From Ruegeria arenilitoris (lineage in GTDB: Bacteria > Pseudomonadota > Alphaproteobacteria > Rhodobacterales > Rhodobacteraceae), in contig NZ_WPZO01000015.1 in the NCBI RefSeq assembly GCF_013031355.1, forward strand, positions 1-64,000: a stretch of 64,000 bases of DNA, in the 5' to 3' direction. Each line of letters starts with the position of its first letter. The stretch's first letter is position 1. The notes below the pieces were generated by a model, which saw only the letters and a program-made list of their open reading frames with translations, did no database searches and had not been told where the DNA came from. A program made the position numbers and the translations under genes. Below, piece by piece: positions 17,516-25,500 of the stretch.

Positions 17516-18384
17516 ACCGTTGCACCTCTAAACTCGCGCATGCGCTGCTGACGAAGTGAATCGAAAACGTTTTGAAGACGACTGATTGCGGCGGTGCAGC
17601 CGGTGAAGATTTCAAAAGACGCTGCAGCCTGATAAACTGCCATTCCAGCACCATTCATCACTTTCAACCCAGTTGTGCGGGCGCTGCTCAGAAGGTGTGT
17701 CTCGAGCGGGAAATATACTATATCTGCCACCCAAGCGTCCGGCCGCAACAATGATGGATCAATTACCGACCCGGGGTACTTATCCATCCCGAGCGGTGTT
17801 GCGTTTACCACTCCGTCCACAAATTTGACCCGATCCAACGAAATCGAGGGGGAACCCTGAAGCTTTGCATAAGGGCGCAAGACCTTTAGTCGACTGACCA
17901 GCGCCTGCGCTCGGCGGAAGTCGGGATCGATGATCTCCAGATCTCGAACGCCTGAATCAAGCAAAGCCAAAGAGACTGCACTGCCCGCGCCACCAGCACC
18001 AAACAAGAGAACCGTTTCAGTCTTCGATGACCCCAAAAAATCTCCGAAGGCACTGTGGAAACCTATGTAATCGGTGTTGTGGCCAACCATTCGGTCGTCA
18101 CAAAAAACCACCGCGTTGACAGCTTGAAGCTCCTCAGCAGTCTTGGAAAGCTCATCAAGATGATCAATGACTGATGCTTTGTAGGGGTGTGTCACGTTGA
18201 CCGCTGCACAGCCTAATTCAACGGAATAATGCAGTAAATCAGCGACTGACATTCCACGAAATGGCTCTTTTGCAGTGTCGATCCTACCGTAGCTCAGATC
18301 GACACCCTGCGCCCGGCCCTCCGCTTCGTGCATCTCAGGCGTCATGGAGCCAGAAATCCCTTGTCCGATTAGTGCGGCCCTCAT
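17512..18384 (-). CDS. Shikimate dehydrogenase family protein (catabolic AroE/YdiB-like)
   Basis: This 290-aa protein has the AroE layout. An N-terminal substrate domain begins ALIGQGISGSMTPEMHEAEG, then VNVTHPYKASVIDHLDEL carries the catalytic Lys (about residue 73) and the NTDYIGFHSAF motif. The C-terminal Rossmann domain has LFGAGGAGSAVSLAL (about 127-141) and VNATPLGM. The usual N-terminal SxSxxxHN reads SGSMTPEMHE, a variant typical of quinate/shikimate dehydrogenase homologues rather than biosynthetic AroE. Only one base separates it from the upstream dehydratase gene, so they are coupled: oxidation of quinate/shikimate-like substrates would feed a dehydratase. The gene symbol is withheld because the true substrate may differ. 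Confidence 0.82.
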   Translation of the reverse strand: MRAALIGQGISGSMTPEMHEAEGRAQGVDLSYGRIDTAKEPFRGMSVADLLHYSVELGCAAVNVTHPYKASVIDHLDELSKTAEELQAVNAVVFCDDRMVGHNTDYIGFHSAFGDFLGSSKTETVLLFGAGGAGSAVSLALLDSGVRDLEIIDPDFRRAQALVSRLKVLRPYAKLQGSPSISLDRVKFVDGVVNATPLGMDKYPGSVIDPSLLRPDAWVADIVYFPLETHLLSSARTTGLKVMNGAGMAVYQAAASFEIFTGCTAAISRLQNVFDSLRQQRMREFRGATV

Positions 18385-18385
18385 A

Positions 18386-20272
18386 TTAGGTTGTTCCTTC
18401 CGCCACGTGGTGTCGCGTTTGCGCCGCTAATCGAAACGCAGCATTACGCGCGCCATAGCCGGCGTAGCCAGTTCGGCGCTCAACAATTTCAAAGAAAAAG
18501 CCATTAAAGATAGGGCGGCTGTAGATCTGAAAGTACTCGGCACCCGCTGCCCGGTCGTAGAGAATGTTGCCCTCGCGCAGTTGGGCGATCAGATCATCAT
18601 CCAATCCGAAGGTCGCCTGCAGATCGGCGTAGTAGTTCTCTGGGATCGTCAAACTGGGAAAGCCTGATTTGCGCAACTGATCCGACGTTTCAAAAATATC
18701 GTCCGACTGGAAGGCGATGTGCTGAACACCGGCCCCAAACCCATCTTCAAGGAATGACGCTGCCAGTGTTCTACGCCCAACGGCCCCGTTCAGGTTCAGG
18801 CGCACCTCGCCTTCGGGACTTTCGATAGCCTGGCTTTGCACGACACCGGACGGGTCGGCGACGTTCACGATAGGAGACTTTGCCATCTCAAAAGTTGAAA
18901 TGTAGTAAAGCAGCCAACTTTGCATCTCATCGTGACGCATGGTCTGTGCCAGATGGTCGATACGGCGCAGACCGGCAGGCTGGGTCGCTTTAGTTTTGGC
19001 AACTGGCTCGAACTCGATGTCCCAAACTCGATGCAGATCGGATTTTTCATCTATGAAATGGACGACATTGCCGCCGACACCTCGGATGGCCGGGATGTCC
19101 AGCTCCCCAGTCCCCACCGGTTGTGAGAAATTCGGTGCGCCCAGCGCGGTCGCGCGCTGAACCGTCTGATCCGCATCTCTAACACGCAACCCCATGTCAC
19201 ACACCGAGGGACCGTGGCCCAGGAACGCCGAATGGGCAAAACCTTCCTTTTCAGTATTCACAACGATGTTTATGGCACCCTGCCGCCACAGCTCGACGGA
19301 CTTGGTGACGTGCTTTCGCTCCATTCGAAAGCACATTGCAGACAGCATGTCTGCCAGCTGCGCGCCGCTTGTTTCGTCGGCTGTGAACTCGACAAACTCA
19401 AAGCCTGACGCATAGACGCGTTCCGGCAGATCCGGGATGCCGAAATCGGTCCCCGGCTCGGTCCTTGATACCTCATCCAGGAGGTTCACCAGCGACCTGT
19501 AGCTGTCCCGGGCCAGTGTTCGGCCACCGGGTTGAGGAGCTGCTTCGTTGACGCGCGCAATAGACCAAGGCCCCTTGTATCCGGCGCGGGACAACACCCG
19601 CACGAAGCCCGCAAGGTTCAGCGATCCAAGACCGGGCAAAAGCCCGAAGTGCCGCTTGAGCCTGCGGATATCCATCTCAAGCCGGGGTGCATCGGACAGT
19701 TGCACATGGAACAACCGCTCTCCGGGAATGTCCCGAAGGCGGGCGGGTTTGGACCCGTCAGCGAGCGAGAAGAATGAGTTCAAAGCCAACCCCAGATGAG
19801 GGCTGTCGATGGCTTCAACGACGCCTAACGCCTGTTCATCCGAGTGAATAAGATCCGACCATGGCAAGCCCATATAGGCCAGACGCAACCCCATCTCTTT
19901 CGCGATCTCAGCCGCCTCGCCAAGATCTGTGATTACCTGTTCTCCGGTCGCAGCGGCATCGACCTCGAATGCGGACCCAATTAGCAGCAGATCCGTACCC
20001 AACTCGCTCATCAGGTCGAGTTTGCGCTTCAGCCGATCAAAGGCGCGCTCCCGTCCGGCGTCGGCCTGGCCTTCAAGGTTATGGAAGGGTTGTAACAGGC
20101 AAATCTTCAGGCCGAGATCTGATGCAATGTTCCGAATTTGCGATGGCGGCCCGTCAAAAGCGGTCAAATCCGGTTCGTGTAATTCGAAGCCCCCGAATCC
20201 CGCTTCAGCGATAGCACTTAGTTTTTCGGCCAGATCACCGGGGATCGACGTTGTCGAAACCGAGAGGCACAT
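18386..20272 (-). CDS. 3-dehydroshikimate-dehydratase-like fusion: TIM barrel plus HPPD-like domain
   Basis: This 628-aa protein has two domains. Residues about 1-275 form a xylose-isomerase-like TIM barrel (GFGGFELHEPDL, LRLAYMGLPWSD, HVQLSDAP as metal-binding regions). Residues about 290-610 form two glyoxalase/4-hydroxyphenylpyruvate-dioxygenase-like repeats (RIDHLAQTM, GVQHIAFQSDDIFET, FQIYSRPIFNGFFFEIVERR). This architecture is known from QuiC/DSD-type dehydratases of Pseudomonas and similar bacteria, which turn 3-dehydroshikimate into protocatechuate using the TIM-barrel half. The start ATG at 20272 shares one base with the dctM stop (TAATG). No protocatechuate ring-cleavage genes are in the window, so the product would be used elsewhere, or the substrate differs. 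Confidence 0.85.
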   Translation of the reverse strand: MCLSVSTTSIPGDLAEKLSAIAEAGFGGFELHEPDLTAFDGPPSQIRNIASDLGLKICLLQPFHNLEGQADAGRERAFDRLKRKLDLMSELGTDLLLIGSAFEVDAAATGEQVITDLGEAAEIAKEMGLRLAYMGLPWSDLIHSDEQALGVVEAIDSPHLGLALNSFFSLADGSKPARLRDIPGERLFHVQLSDAPRLEMDIRRLKRHFGLLPGLGSLNLAGFVRVLSRAGYKGPWSIARVNEAAPQPGGRTLARDSYRSLVNLLDEVSRTEPGTDFGIPDLPERVYASGFEFVEFTADETSGAQLADMLSAMCFRMERKHVTKSVELWRQGAINIVVNTEKEGFAHSAFLGHGPSVCDMGLRVRDADQTVQRATALGAPNFSQPVGTGELDIPAIRGVGGNVVHFIDEKSDLHRVWDIEFEPVAKTKATQPAGLRRIDHLAQTMRHDEMQSWLLYYISTFEMAKSPIVNVADPSGVVQSQAIESPEGEVRLNLNGAVGRRTLAASFLEDGFGAGVQHIAFQSDDIFETSDQLRKSGFPSLTIPENYYADLQATFGLDDDLIAQLREGNILYDRAAGAEYFQIYSRPIFNGFFFEIVERRTGYAGYGARNAAFRLAAQTRHHVAEGTT

Positions 20273-21567
20273 TATCCCTGATATCCAAACATACGCGGCA
20301 ACCACAGGACCAGATCCGGCATCAGCATCATTATCACCAGAGCGAAGATGAGAACCGCGAGGAAGGCCCAAATTTCCGAGATGATTTCGCGCAGCGGAAT
20401 GTCCGTCACGGCGTTGATCACAAAGAGTAGAATGCCATAGGGCGGCGTGATCAGACCGATCATCGAGTTCACGACGACCAGCACTCCGAAATGCACCAGA
20501 TCAATCCCAAGCGCTTCGCAGGTTGGAATGAACAGGGGCACGATCACAAGAATGATCGTTGTCGCGTCCAACACGCAACCCAGCGCGAGGATCAGCAGGT
20601 TAACCAGGATCAGGAAAACAATCGGACTAACATCTGAACCCTCCAGCAGTGCCGAGATCGACTGAGGAATTTGCTCCTGAATGACGATGAAGTTCAGAAT
20701 GAACGCGCCGCCAATGACAACCCCGACGGCGGCGGAGGAGCGCGCGCTGTCGACGAACACTTGATAAAGGCCACGGAAGGTCAGCGCGCGGTAGAACAAC
20801 GCTGCCAGTAGCAAAGCGTAGAATGCAGCAACTGCGGCGGCTTCGGTCGGAGTGGTAACGCCGCCATATATGCCGTACAGCAGGATTGCGGGCATCAGCA
20901 GTGCCGGGAATGCGTTGGCGGTTTTTGCAGGCAATTCGCGCAGTGGAACAGGTTCTTCCAAAGCAAAGTTCCGCTTTCCGGCCAGATAATAGTTCATCGC
21001 CATAAGAACGACGCCCATGATCAGGCCAGGCAGAATGCCAGCCAGGAACAAGGACCCGATAGAGGCTTTCGACACCAGCGCGTAAAGGACCATTGGAATC
21101 GAGGGCGGAATGATCGGGCCGATCGTCGCCGACGCCGCGGTAATAGCAGCAGCATAACCTCGGCTGTAGCGGCCATCCTTGGTCATCATCTCAATGATGA
21201 TCTTGCCGATCCCGGCAGCATCCGCGACGGCAGAGCCGGACATGCCGGAGAAAATCAACGACGCAACCACGTTGACGTGCCCGAGGCCGCCCTTGAACCG
21301 CCCGACCGCAGCGACGCAGAAGTTCAGCAAGCGGTCTGTGATCGACCCCGCGTTCATGATATTCGCGGCAACGATGAACAAAGGCACGGCAAGCAGGATC
21401 GTGCTTTTGTAGAAGCCTTGCAAGATCTTCTCGCCCGCGAGGGCGACGTCCAATCCGGCCGTGCCAAGGTACACCAATGAGGCCAAGAGGATGGAATAGC
21501 CGATAGGCGTCCCGATGCCTGCCAGAAGAAAGAGAGCGAGCAGGCAGGAAAGAAGTTCAAAACTCAT
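20272..21567 (-). CDS. TRAP transporter large permease (DctM family)
   Basis: This 431-aa integral membrane protein has about twelve hydrophobic segments and the DctM landmarks: AVPLFIVAANIMNAG near the first third, FSGMSGSAVADAAGIG, SATIGPIIPPSIPMVLYA in the middle, GGVTTPTEAAAVAAFYAL, and NSMIGLITPPYGILLFV near the end. It is the ion-driven translocation subunit of a tripartite TRAP importer in the inner membrane. The start overlaps the DctQ stop (ATGA, 21564-21567), and its stop overlaps the dehydratase start. It works with the DctQ and DctP proteins encoded just upstream; the cargo is probably a carboxylated or polyhydroxylated ring compound, judging by the operon's enzymes. Confidence 0.93.
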   Translation of the reverse strand: MSFELLSCLLALFLLAGIGTPIGYSILLASLVYLGTAGLDVALAGEKILQGFYKSTILLAVPLFIVAANIMNAGSITDRLLNFCVAAVGRFKGGLGHVNVVASLIFSGMSGSAVADAAGIGKIIIEMMTKDGRYSRGYAAAITAASATIGPIIPPSIPMVLYALVSKASIGSLFLAGILPGLIMGVVLMAMNYYLAGKRNFALEEPVPLRELPAKTANAFPALLMPAILLYGIYGGVTTPTEAAAVAAFYALLLAALFYRALTFRGLYQVFVDSARSSAAVGVVIGGAFILNFIVIQEQIPQSISALLEGSDVSPIVFLILVNLLILALGCVLDATTIILVIVPLFIPTCEALGIDLVHFGVLVVVNSMIGLITPPYGILLFVINAVTDIPLREIISEIWAFLAVLIFALVIMMLMPDLVLWLPRMFGYQG

Positions 21568-22139
21568 TTGTCTGCTTCCTCGTCGTCTTCACCGTCGACG
21601 CGGGGATGATCGTCAACCACGTTGTACCCAACGACCAGTTCCAGCTCGGTTTTAGGTGGGCCATTTCGCAGGATGTCAAAGAACAGCCACCCATACCGCG
21701 CAGCCACGACCAGCATGAACACCGCATAGATCGAAAACACGGTGCGAAGCGGTATCTTCTCGCCCGAGAACGGGTTGCGCACGGTCGAGGTTTTGCGAAT
21801 TTTCATCCAATCGATGTAGTCCCACGTCGGCAGGAAACTGTAGAGCATCCCGACCACAATCGCCGCGGCGGCCAGCATCGCAAAGACCTGACGCACGCGC
21901 ATCGGCACCGAAAGGTAGATGATGTCGAACTTCACATGATCCCGTTCGCGCACGATGAACGCGCAGCTAAAAAAGATCACCCAGACCCAGAGGATGCCGA
22001 TCAGTTCAAGCGTCCAACCGGCGGGGGTAAAGAAGTATCGAAGAAGAATTTGCAGAAGGAAGATTAGGAAGATTGCCGCCAGCATCCCGCCGGCAATCGC
22101 TTCGGTTAGTCGGGAGAACCCCTTTATGAAGCCTTTCAT
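21564..22139 (-). CDS. TRAP transporter small permease (DctQ family)
   Basis: This 191-aa inner-membrane protein has four predicted transmembrane segments (about residues 15-35, 45-65, 85-105 and 135-155) and the DctQ-type segment LILLRYFFTPAGW...ELIGILWVWVIFF followed by RERDHVKFDII. The C-terminus is long and acidic. It bridges DctM and the loaded binding protein. It is the second gene of the operon, 30 bp after dctP and overlapping dctM. Confidence 0.92.
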   Translation of the reverse strand: MKGFIKGFSRLTEAIAGGMLAAIFLIFLLQILLRYFFTPAGWTLELIGILWVWVIFFSCAFIVRERDHVKFDIIYLSVPMRVRQVFAMLAAAAIVVGMLYSFLPTWDYIDWMKIRKTSTVRNPFSGEKIPLRTVFSIYAVFMLVVAARYGWLFFDILRNGPPKTELELVVGYNVVDDHPRVDGEDDEEADK

Positions 22140-22169
22140 CGTGGTTCTCCCTCCCTTCTTCAGACGACC

Positions 22170-23180
22170 TTAGTTGCCCAGAGCATTGATCTGCTCAAGC
22201 ACACCGTCGGGCCATGATCCGGCGAATTCACTTTCCAGATACATCGACTGTACCTGATCGCGGAACGCCGCGAGGTCGGGTTCGTAGACCTCCATGCCCT
22301 GTTCCTTGAGGAAGCTGACAAGGTCCTCTTCTTTCTGAAGCTGCTTCTGGCGACCGGATTCAGCCGCTGCATCCGCAGCTTCCTGAACCTTGGCCTGCTG
22401 TTCCGGTGTCAGCCCGTCCCAAACCTCTTTACCGATGGCGATATAGTTCAAGTCGACCAAGTGCGATGTCAGGATGATCTGATTGGTCACTTCGTAGAAT
22501 TTGGCATCAACCACAGTCGGCAATGGGTTGTCCTGACCGTCAACGGCACCGGTCGACAGAGCTGTGTATACCTCTGAGAACGCCATTGGTGTCGGGGCAG
22601 CACCCAGCGCTTTGCCAAGGAACTGCCACGCATCTGTGCCCGGCATCCGCAGGTTCACCCCCTCCAGATCAGCCGGAGTGCTGACGGTCAGTTCCTCCTT
22701 GGGCTGGCGCAGGTTCACCTGACGACGGCCCAGATACATGACCGACAGCAGTTTGACGCCCAGTTCTTCTTCGGCCTTTTGCTTGAAGGCATCCATCAAG
22801 GGATCGTTGAAGACAGCCACCTGATGCGCGGCGTCCTGATGGACATAGCCTGCGGTAAAGATCGAAAACTCGGGGAAGAACTGTGCCAGTTCCTGCGCCG
22901 AGGTGATCGACATTTCCAGGTTACCCCGGCTGATGGCATCCAGCTCGGTGCCTTGGGCGAAGATGGTTCCATTATAGCTGGGCTCGTAGCTTGCGAAATC
23001 AGCGACCATGGGCGCGAAAACCTCGGCCATAGCGACCGAGCGCTGGTCGGTCTCCGATCCTGACGTTGCGAGGCGAAGTTGCACTTTGTCTTCCGCCAGC
23101 GCACCGCTTGTCGCGCTAAACAGAACACCGGTTGCAACAAGGGCTGATACAGCAGCCCGGCGGGTAAGTTTGGTAATCAC
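22170..23180 (-). CDS. TRAP transporter solute-binding protein (DctP family)
   Basis: This periplasmic binding protein has 336 aa from a GTG start at 23180. GGGAGGAG ends four bases before that GTG, whereas upstream ATG codons lack a ribosome site. The signal peptide is residues 1-28 (TRRAAVSALVATGVLF...ALAED). The DctP domain includes the Arg-containing motif NLRMPGTDAWQFLGKALGAAPTPMAFSEVYTALSTGAVDGQDNP, where the first Arg typically binds the ligand carboxylate. The ligand is therefore probably a carboxylic acid. It is the first gene of a nine-gene operon, 83 bp downstream of the palindromic operator at 23263-23279. Confidence 0.93.
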   Translation of the reverse strand: MITKLTRRAAVSALVATGVLFSATSGALAEDKVQLRLATSGSETDQRSVAMAEVFAPMVADFASYEPSYNGTIFAQGTELDAISRGNLEMSITSAQELAQFFPEFSIFTAGYVHQDAAHQVAVFNDPLMDAFKQKAEEELGVKLLSVMYLGRRQVNLRQPKEELTVSTPADLEGVNLRMPGTDAWQFLGKALGAAPTPMAFSEVYTALSTGAVDGQDNPLPTVVDAKFYEVTNQIILTSHLVDLNYIAIGKEVWDGLTPEQQAKVQEAADAAAESGRQKQLQKEEDLVSFLKEQGMEVYEPDLAAFRDQVQSMYLESEFAGSWPDGVLEQINALGN

Positions 23181-23262
23181 TTTGCTCCTCCCTGAGACAT
23201 CATGATGCATTTTTCCGATTCTAAGTTTTGACCTATTTTGGAGTTTTTGCAAGATTTTTTAC

Positions 23263-23279
23263 AAAATATCAGATATTTT
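23263..23279. promoter_or_regulatory. 17-bp palindromic operator upstream of dctP
   Basis: AAAATATC-A-GATATTTT is a perfect dyad with 8-bp arms. The identical arms occur at 13572-13598 before the second operon, and a degenerate copy (intact GATATTTT, 5 of 8 matches in the other arm) lies at 24466-24482 between the Gfo/Idh and GntR genes. It overlaps the last codons of the upstream Gfo/Idh gene. Confidence 0.7.
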
Positions 23280-24360
23280 TCATTATCTGCGGTCTCTGTT
23301 GCTGCATATCCTGAAGGCTTCTGATCCTGACAGTCCCGCCCGACCTGCAGGAATTCTGAATAGCTTCAATGACTTGGAGCGTCCTAAAGCCTTCCCAGCC
23401 GGACACAATAGGATCTGCTTCGCGCCGAGCGACTTCAACAAAGTGCCTGAGTTGATTGACCAGAGGGTCGGATGCACCCTTCTTCAGCGCGGTTGATGAG
23501 ATTGGCGTCCACCAATCCCTTTGCTCGCTCTGGTAACTCCACAGCCGAAGATCGGGAACGGACAACGACCCGTGAGAGCCACCTATCATGTAGCTACTCT
23601 CAGTGGTTGAAGGATAGATTGGATATTCCTGAGACGTCATCTCCCAGCTCCATGGAGCAACGATGCTGTCGGACACACTTATGGTTCCTATCGCTCCGCT
23701 TTCGAACGTCAACAGAGCACCGGCAACATCTTCGTTGTCGTAACCCCGCTGCGATGCAGCCGACTGCGCCTGTACGGTCATGACTTCTCCGGCCAGGTAC
23801 CGCAGCAGATCCACATCGTGGACAAGATTGACCGAGATGGGCCCTGCACCGGGTTTCTTTCTCCAGGGCGCAGCATCAAAATACTCGTCTGGCTTATAGA
23901 ACCAGCAATTCGCGTGGACAGCGCGCACATCTCCAATCTTTCCATCGACAATGGCTGCCTTAGCTGACCTGATCAGAGGATTGTGGCGACGATGATGTCC
24001 GACCATCAGCGGTACATTGGCCTTCTCCGCTTCTTGGACAAGTTCCAGCGCTGCGACGGCCTCCACAGCGATCGGTTTTTCAACGAGAACGGGACAGCCA
24101 TGTCGAACACACTTAAGGCCTTGTTCGACATGAAGCGTGGTCGGGGTAGCAAGCACAGCTCCGTCCGGCGTCTGATTTTCAAACATATCCTCGAGGGTCT
24201 CGTAACATGTGACCCCGTGTTCAACTGCGTAAGCACGGCCTTCATCGCTGGGGTCGACCACCGCGACGAGATCAACATGGCGCAACGCTCGTATAGCGTC
24301 TGCGTGGCGGCGTCCAACAAGGCCAATGCCGACAATGGCAATGCGAAAGTTCTTAGACAC
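23269..24360 (-). CDS. Gfo/Idh/MocA family oxidoreductase divergent from GntR
   Basis: This 363-aa protein starts at GTG 24360, with GGAAGGAAG seven or eight bases upstream. The Rossmann loop IAIVGIGLVGRRHADAI is at residues 6-22, the VEKPIAVEAVAAL motif near 95-107, and VNLVHDVDLLRYLAGEV is the C-terminal catalytic helix with the His-Asp-x-Asp pattern. It has the typical inositol/sugar dehydrogenase layout. It is the third member of this family in the island and is transcribed from the promoter region shared with the GntR gene. Its 3' end carries the operator of the dctP operon, so both transcripts are probably co-regulated. Confidence 0.88.
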   Translation of the reverse strand: MSKNFRIAIVGIGLVGRRHADAIRALRHVDLVAVVDPSDEGRAYAVEHGVTCYETLEDMFENQTPDGAVLATPTTLHVEQGLKCVRHGCPVLVEKPIAVEAVAALELVQEAEKANVPLMVGHHRRHNPLIRSAKAAIVDGKIGDVRAVHANCWFYKPDEYFDAAPWRKKPGAGPISVNLVHDVDLLRYLAGEVMTVQAQSAASQRGYDNEDVAGALLTFESGAIGTISVSDSIVAPWSWEMTSQEYPIYPSTTESSYMIGGSHGSLSVPDLRLWSYQSEQRDWWTPISSTALKKGASDPLVNQLRHFVEVARREADPIVSGWEGFRTLQVIEAIQNSCRSGGTVRIRSLQDMQQQRPQIMKNI

Positions 24361-24465
24361 TTTGCTTCCTTCCGGAGGGTCCGGAAAATCCCGAAACCGA
24401 TGATTGCGATCGGGCTGCTTTGCCCAACTTGGCCACGACCGTATTGGGGTTTTCGCGATTCCGCA

Positions 24466-24498
24466 ATAATGTATGATATTTTTATTTTTACCATACAT
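24466..24498. promoter_or_regulatory. Divergent promoter region with inverted repeat and GATATTTT half-site
   Basis: ATGTATGATA (24469-24478) and TACCATACAT (24489-24498) form a 10-bp inverted repeat with one mismatch. Within it lies GATATTTT (24475-24482), the half-site of the two operon operators. The AT-rich tract is centred between the Gfo/Idh gene and the GntR gene, as expected for autoregulation. Confidence 0.5.
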
Positions 24499-24559
24499 CA
24501 GTTTGGATTGCTGATGTCTCTGAAAAATGCTAATTGAACGAGGAAACTGATAATATCGG

Positions 24560-25222
24560 GTGAAACGCATGGCGAAACAGCCGTCTACGATAGGTGCAAG
24601 TACCTATCAGCGCATCAAGCGGGACATCATCTTCGGGGAGTTGCAGCCCGGCTCCAAACTGAAGCTGGACGCCTTGAAGGAACGCTACTCGGCAAGCCTT
24701 TCGACACTTCGTGAAACGCTGAACAGGCTCGCCAGCGACGGATTTGTCGAAGCTCCCGAGCAACGGGGTTTCCTGGTCACGCCAGTTTCACGAGAAGACC
24801 TGACCGAGATTTCAGAGCTGCGCGTACTGTTGGAATGCCACGCGTTGGAGTTGTCCATTGCGAATGGCGACACGGACTGGGAAGGCAACCTCGTTGCCGC
24901 ACACCACAAACTGCACCTGATGGAACAGCAGCTTCTCAAGGGCGACGAGTCCGAGAAAGAAACCTGGAAACGATATGATTGGGAGTTTCACCAAGCGATG
25001 ATCGCGGCCTGCAACTCCAAGAATCTTCTGTCTCTGCACTCGATCATCTACGACAAGTATCTGCGGTATCAGATGCTCGTGCTGACATATCGCGGCGAAG
25101 AGGCCGTCAAGGAACACAAGGGCATGTTCGATGCCGCGCTGGCCAGAGACGCCGACACGGCCAAGAAACTGTTGGAAGATCACATCCGTAACGGCCTCAC
25201 CCACACGTTGGAGGCAATGTAA
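24560..25222 (+). CDS. GntR family regulator, FCD-type
   Basis: This protein of about 218-220 aa has an N-terminal GntR winged helix (IKRDIIFGELQPGSKLKLDALKERY, then STLRETLNRLASDGFVE; residues about 15-75) and a C-terminal all-helical FCD domain with metal-ligand candidates: Asp/His in YDWEFHQAMI, and His in EEAVKEHKGMFDA and LEDHIRNG. The start is either GTG 24560 or ATG 24569. FCD regulators usually sense carboxylic acids. It is divergent from the Gfo/Idh gene at 23269-24360 and is the only regulator in the island, so it is the leading candidate for control of both operons. A weak hairpin (25227-25243) follows. Confidence 0.88.
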   Translation: MKRMAKQPSTIGASTYQRIKRDIIFGELQPGSKLKLDALKERYSASLSTLRETLNRLASDGFVEAPEQRGFLVTPVSREDLTEISELRVLLECHALELSIANGDTDWEGNLVAAHHKLHLMEQQLLKGDESEKETWKRYDWEFHQAMIAACNSKNLLSLHSIIYDKYLRYQMLVLTYRGEEAVKEHKGMFDAALARDADTAKKLLEDHIRNGLTHTLEAM

Positions 25223-25500
25223 GGCGGCACGCTGATTGCGTGCTTCGACGTCTTCAGGTCGATTTGGCAGGGAATATCTCAAAATTCTACATCTAAATCT
25301 TGACGTTTGTGAACGGCCCGAAAGAGACATTCGGCACCCGCTTACAATGCTGCAACCGCAGCCCGCGTTGCGGACGTTCCTCGCAAACGTAATATGTCGA
25401 GGATATCGGATTGGGTAAAACTTGCGCAAATGACTGTCCGTAGAACCGTTTCTAATCTGGTACACTACCCGAGTGAATTTGGGTCTAACGTAGGTGAGAA
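25223..25500. other. Intergenic region after GntR
   Basis: It has a weak 6-bp hairpin (GCACGC-TGATT-GCGTGC, 25227-25243) just after the GntR stop, and the promoter of the SDR gene at 25501 must lie near its right end. No gene was found. Confidence 0.5.
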
